This document shows, piece after piece, positions 60,656 to 64,000 of a stretch of 64,000 bases of DNA. How positions within the stretch are numbered: position 1 is the stretch's first letter; the number at the start of each line of letters is the position of its first letter. The position numbers and the translations under genes are program-made. The stretch is from Candidatus Accumulibacter adjunctus (GTDB lineage Bacteria; Pseudomonadota; Gammaproteobacteria; Burkholderiales; Rhodocyclaceae). The stretch spans positions 81,455 to 145,454 of the forward strand of contig JFAX01000006.1 of NCBI GenBank assembly GCA_000585015.1, read 5' to 3'. The notes under the pieces were generated by a model. It ran no database searches. It saw only the letters and a program-made list of their open reading frames with translations, and had not been told where the DNA came from.

Positions 60656-61741
60656 TCAGCCGAGATTCCTGACGATGAACGGCCCGAGCCAGTTCGCCAG
60701 ACCAATGGGCAGCCGCTGCCAGGTGTTGATCAACAGGCGGTACTTGGTGTTCGCCGGGTTGTTCTGCGGCACCGCCTCGCGGCGATAAAGGCAGTACTCA
60801 TAGAACAGCGGCTCAGGCTCGAATCCCCAGTTCTTCTTGAACGAGTACGAGCCGGTATCCCGCTTGCTCCGTCCGTAGTCAAAAACCTTCAGGCCACGCT
60901 CACAGGCACGACGCAACAACTCCCAGTACTTGAAGTCGTTGGCTGCCAGATGACGCGCCGACGGCTCGTCGCCCGCGTAATAGGGCAGCACCTCGTCACG
61001 GAAGTAGAAGCTGAGAACACTGCTCACCGGGCGTCCGGCTGCATCGACCACGGTCATGATGTCGCAGCTGCCAGCGAAGACCTGCAGCAACTGCTCGAAG
61101 TAGCGCCGCGGCAAGGCGGGTGTGCCATGACGGTGGACGTTGTCCGCGTAGAGCGCAAAGAAGCGCCGGCTGTCGGAATCGATTTCGCTGCGCAGACCGC
61201 TTTTCATTCCCTTGCGGACCATCGCCCGCTGCTTGCGTGGAATCGCCAGCATGTTGGCTTCCAGTTCCGCGGCGATGCTTCGCCGAAACCGGACGTAGAG
61301 GTTCTGCTGCGGCCATTCCGGATGGCGCTGCTGCACGTTTCGCAGTTCCAGGTGGTCGACACCGAGGCGTCTCGCCAGCGCTTGCGCCTCCTCTTCAAGA
61401 ACCCGGGCAGCCTGCTGGCTGCCGGCAGCGACCCCCCCGTACACGGCGAAGGGCAGCGACACCAATGCGTTGCCGAAAAGCAGGCTCTTGACGTGGGCCA
61501 GCGGCAGGACCGCCTCGACACACCCTGCCCGTTCGGCATAGAGAAAGTACGTCGGATGACGGAAGACGTCAGCGATGACTTGTTGCCAACCAGCACGATG
61601 GAAGAAGGTCGCTTGCGGACACTCTTCGACGAACGCTTCCCAACGCGCGACCGCGGCCACATCGCCCACCTGCAGGCGCCTGACCGCGAGCGGAGCCGTT
61701 GCCGCGGCAACGCCCGAGACTTCGTCGCCGCCCATCTTCAT
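60656..61741 (-). CDS. XrtA-associated FemAB-like peptidyltransferase/acyltransferase (TIGR03019-like)
   Basis: GNAT-fold protein of the FemAB type associated with exosortase A (TIGR03019), 361 residues. I choose the ATG at 61741 because GGAG is 8 bases before and it overlaps the deacetylase stop (ATGA). Visible elements: FHRAGWQQVIADVF, LPLAHVKSLLFGNALVSLPF, LELRNVQQRHPEW, AIPRKQRAMVRKGMKSG (acyl-CoA/tRNA-binding-like basic stretch), and FDYGRSKRDTGSYSFKKNWG. FemAB proteins transfer amino acids or acyl groups onto cell-wall or glycan amines. Confidence 0.87.
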   Translation of the reverse strand: MKMGGDEVSGVAAATAPLAVRRLQVGDVAAVARWEAFVEECPQATFFHRAGWQQVIADVFRHPTYFLYAERAGCVEAVLPLAHVKSLLFGNALVSLPFAVYGGVAAGSQQAARVLEEEAQALARRLGVDHLELRNVQQRHPEWPQQNLYVRFRRSIAAELEANMLAIPRKQRAMVRKGMKSGLRSEIDSDSRRFFALYADNVHRHGTPALPRRYFEQLLQVFAGSCDIMTVVDAAGRPVSSVLSFYFRDEVLPYYAGDEPSARHLAANDFKYWELLRRACERGLKVFDYGRSKRDTGSYSFKKNWGFEPEPLFYEYCLYRREAVPQNNPANTKYRLLINTWQRLPIGLANWLGPFIVRNLG

Positions 61742-62598
61742 GCAGTCGCTCCGCCACTGCCGGCGCCGAGGAAGACCTCGTCCATGCGACCCCAGCGAAA
61801 GTCGGCCAGCAGTCGTCGCAACCGACCTTCGGTATGCTGCAGGTTCACGTAGTGGCGAAAACGCGTCTTGAAGCTGAGTCCCGGTATGCGCGGTTGCGCG
61901 GCGTCGATCTCCCACGGATGGAAGTAAAAGATCGCCGGCTGCCCATCGCGCTGGTTTACCTGCCGCAACAGCCAGCGCGACAACGCGTAGGGCAGTAGCC
62001 GGAAGTAGCCGCCGCCACTTGCCGGCCAGTTGCGATCCAGGAAGCGGGCAGTCGTCACCGGCAGCTCGAGCAGGCCGTGCTGCACGCGATGCGCGAAACG
62101 CGGCGCATCGGGCATGCCGTAGTGATCGTGGCGGATCGGATAGATGCTTGAACTGTACTGATGGCCTGCCTCGGCCAGGCACTCGAATGCCCACAGGTTG
62201 TCCGCCCCGATCGAAAAGCTCGGCGCCCGGTAGCCCCTGATCCGCTGGCCCGAAATATCCTCGAGAAGCAGCTTGGCCCGCCGGATGTCGGCGGCAAACG
62301 CAGCCCTGCTGAGATCACTGGCACGCTCGTGACCGAAGCCGTGGCTGGCGACTTCATGCCCGGCAGCAGCGATTCGCTTCACCAGTTGCGGATACCGCTC
62401 GGCAATCCAGCCGAGGGTGAAGAAGGTTGCCCGGACCCCGCTGTCGTCAAGCATCAGCAGAATCCGCTCGACGTTCCGTTCCACCCGGCAGGGGCGCTGC
62501 GGCCACTCGTGCCGTGGGATGTACGGGGCCAGGGCGGATACCTGGAAGTAGTCCTCGACATCGATCGTCAGGGCGTTGGTGATCGGCCGCACCGGCAT
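61738..62598 (-). CDS. XrtA-associated polysaccharide deacetylase (TIGR03006-like)
   Basis: NodB-fold deacetylase of 286 residues, starting MPVRPITNALTIDVEDYFQV after GGAGCGG. TIDVEDYF holds the catalytic/metal aspartates; SHGFGHERASD the metal histidines; YRAPSFSIG and FYFHPWEID are the exosortase-A deacetylase hallmarks (TIGR03006). No signal peptide, consistent with a cytoplasmic de-N-acetylase acting on the precursor. It stands between wecB and the FemAB-like gene in the usual XrtA order. Confidence 0.9.
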   Translation of the reverse strand: MPVRPITNALTIDVEDYFQVSALAPYIPRHEWPQRPCRVERNVERILLMLDDSGVRATFFTLGWIAERYPQLVKRIAAAGHEVASHGFGHERASDLSRAAFAADIRRAKLLLEDISGQRIRGYRAPSFSIGADNLWAFECLAEAGHQYSSSIYPIRHDHYGMPDAPRFAHRVQHGLLELPVTTARFLDRNWPASGGGYFRLLPYALSRWLLRQVNQRDGQPAIFYFHPWEIDAAQPRIPGLSFKTRFRHYVNLQHTEGRLRRLLADFRWGRMDEVFLGAGSGGATA

Positions 62599-62615
62599 CT
62601 TCCGCTCCCCGCCGC

Positions 62616-63788
62616 CTAGAGCGAAGGCTGCCGCTGCTGCCGCGCCAGTAGCCACGCGGCAAGGTCGGCAGCGATCCGCTCGGCCGCCCGGCCATCCCAG
62701 AACTCCGGGATCCTGCCGCTCTTGCCGGTTCCACCCAGAATCTCGTCGACGCCGGCGCGAATCGCGTCAGGGTTGCTGCCCACCAGCGTATTGGTTCCCT
62801 CGTCGACGGTGATCGGTCGCTCGGTGTTCTCACGCACCGTCAGGCAAGGCACGCCGAGGGCCGTACTTTCCTCCTGCAGGCCGCCGGAATCCGAGAGAAC
62901 GAGCGTGGCCCCCTTGAGCAGGCCGAGCATCTCCAGATAGCCTTGTGGCGGCAGGATCACGATGCGCGGGCTGCGCAGCACATCCTGCAGGCCAAAACGA
63001 TCGATATTGGCGCGCGTTCGCGGGTGCATGGCAAAGATCAGCGGCAGCCGCTCCGAAACCTCGCGCAAGACGCGCAACAGCGGCCGCAGCGACTCCGGCC
63101 GATCGACGTTCGACGGTCGATGCAGCGTCACGACGGCGTAACCGGGAGCGCCATCGACGATCCGCGCGTCCACACCCGCGAGTTGCAGCGTCTTCGTGAC
63201 GGGTGGGGCGAACTCGCTGTTCGCCCGCAGGGAATCGATCATGACGTTGCCGACGAAGCACACGCGCTCGGCCGCCACCCCTTCGCGTTCGAGATTCAGG
63301 TGCGCAGCACGCTCGGTGGTGTAGAGCCGGTCGGCAATCTGGTCGGTCAGGAGCCGGTTGATCTCTTCCGGCATGCGGCGATCGTGGCTGCGCAGGCCGG
63401 CCTCGACGTGCACCACGGCCACATCCTTCTTGGCGCAGACGAGGGCACAGGCGAGGGTCGAGTTGACATCGCCGACAACGAGCACACAAGCCGGCCTGTG
63501 TGCGTCGAGCACCGGCTCGAAACGACGCATCACCTCAGCCGTCTGCACCGCATGCGTGCCGGAGCCGACTTCCAGATTGATATCAGGCCGCGGCAGCCGC
63601 AGATCGTCGAACAACCGATCATTCATGTCGCGATCGTAATGCTGGCCGGTGTGGACGAGCAACGACGGCAGTCGTGGGCGATGGGCTGCGAACGCACGCA
63701 GAATCGGTGCCATCTTCATGAAATTCGGCCGCGCCCCGACAATGCAGACGATCGGTCCGAGACCCGCAGGCCATGTTTCATCGACCAC
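62616..63788 (-). CDS. wecB: UDP-N-acetylglucosamine 2-epimerase (non-hydrolysing)
   Basis: Cytoplasmic enzyme converting UDP-GlcNAc to UDP-ManNAc, 390 residues from a GTG at 63788 with AAGGA 8 bases before. Conserved elements: CIVGARPNFMKMAPIL, LVHTGQHYD, LVVGDVNSTLACAL, VHVEAGLRSHDRRMPEE, VVTLHRPSNVD, and LVLSDSGGLQEESTAL. This supplies a ManNAc precursor for the exopolysaccharide. It follows an unidentified partial gene by 12 bp and precedes the deacetylase by 17 bp, as in other XrtA loci. Confidence 0.95.
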   Translation of the reverse strand: MVDETWPAGLGPIVCIVGARPNFMKMAPILRAFAAHRPRLPSLLVHTGQHYDRDMNDRLFDDLRLPRPDINLEVGSGTHAVQTAEVMRRFEPVLDAHRPACVLVVGDVNSTLACALVCAKKDVAVVHVEAGLRSHDRRMPEEINRLLTDQIADRLYTTERAAHLNLEREGVAAERVCFVGNVMIDSLRANSEFAPPVTKTLQLAGVDARIVDGAPGYAVVTLHRPSNVDRPESLRPLLRVLREVSERLPLIFAMHPRTRANIDRFGLQDVLRSPRIVILPPQGYLEMLGLLKGATLVLSDSGGLQEESTALGVPCLTVRENTERPITVDEGTNTLVGSNPDAIRAGVDEILGGTGKSGRIPEFWDGRAAERIAADLAAWLLARQQRQPSL

Positions 63789-63800
63789 GATGATATCCTT

Positions 63801-64000
63801 TCATTGCTTGACCCGGACCGCCTCGACCAGTTGCTGCAGCAGCGACAGGATCGCTGCGTTGTTCCGCTCAAGGCGGAACATGCTGCGCTCGATGCGAATC
63901 AGACGCTGCTCCGACTGGCCGCTCTTCAGATCGGCGATGACGCGTGCAGCCTCGTCGGCAGTGTTGCGATCGAGAGCAACGCGCGACAGGTCGATGTCGA
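63801..64000 (-). CDS. 3' end of a gene, probably the XrtA-associated ATPase
   Basis: Only the last 66 residues are visible, ending VEAVRVKQ. They form a continuous charged helix (about EAARVIADLKSGQSEQRLIR then ERSMFRLERNNAAILSLLQQ), so a coiled-coil C-terminus. By gene order before wecB the best guess is the exosortase A-associated ATPase (TIGR03015), whose ATPase core would lie outside the window; the visible part alone proves nothing about function. Confidence 0.55.
   Translation of the reverse strand, partial: DIDLSRVALDRNTADEAARVIADLKSGQSEQRLIRIERSMFRLERNNAAILSLLQQLVEAVRVKQ

Noticed and set aside
1..64000. tRNA genes, CRISPR arrays, insertion sequences
   Set aside because: No cloverleaf-like sequence, spaced direct-repeat array or transposase was noticed on either strand by eye; a dedicated search could still find a short one.

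Overview
The window is GC-rich, densely coded bacterial chromosome. Its flagellar gene order (flhB-flhA-flhF-flhG-fliA-motC-motD, flgA beside flgMN, and a CheA/CheZ/CheV chemotaxis set) and a complete exosortase A (XrtA/EpsH) exopolysaccharide locus point to a betaproteobacterium, most likely Rhodocyclales or 'Candidatus Accumulibacter'-like. The taxon is an inference from gene content and order, not from a marker gene. I saw no rRNA, tRNA, CRISPR array or insertion sequence.

Region 1 (1-24,100) is motility and signalling. It opens with the flgC end and flgB (minus) and with flgA and flgM-flgN (plus). The flhB-to-motD run (10,496 to 2,748, minus) covers export-gate parts, the polar-placement GTPase/ATPase pair FlhF/FlhG, the flagellar sigma factor FliA and a MotC/MotD stator. 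Upstream on the same strand lies a chemotaxis run: a methyl-accepting protein with a cytoplasmic C-terminal module, two tandem cheV genes, cheY, cheZ and cheA, ending at a perfect hairpin terminator. Promoter-like sequences fit this logic: a sigma-54 site before flgB and near-consensus sigma-28 sites before flgM and before the methyl-accepting protein. Beyond this lie a fecR / OmpA-lipoprotein / CHASE2-adenylate cyclase triad, a solitary fliW, and tex.

Region 2 (24,400-43,200) is an accessory surface-glycan block. It holds a VanZ-acyltransferase fusion with an unusual duplicated C-terminal tail, an unknown membrane protein, an asparagine-synthase-like enzyme without the glutaminase cysteine, glycosyltransferases, a FkbM methyltransferase, two flippases, a kinase-like phosphotransferase, two further methyltransferases, a DegT aminotransferase, an ATP-grasp ligase and an alpha/alpha-toroid-like protein. 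Together they look able to build and decorate an amino-sugar or amidated glycan, but the product cannot be read from sequence.

Region 3 (43,400-64,000) is the exosortase A locus, all on the minus strand with many 4-8 nt overlaps. In transcription order it has the 3' end of a gene (probably the XrtA-associated ATPase), wecB, a polysaccharide deacetylase, a FemAB-like protein, xrtA, a formyltransferase-deacetylase fusion, XrtA-associated glycosyltransferases and amidotransferases, an AlgD-like GDP-mannose dehydrogenase, a CapK-like adenylate-forming enzyme, an O-antigen-ligase-like protein and another deacetylase. No PEP-CTERM substrate protein is encoded in the window.
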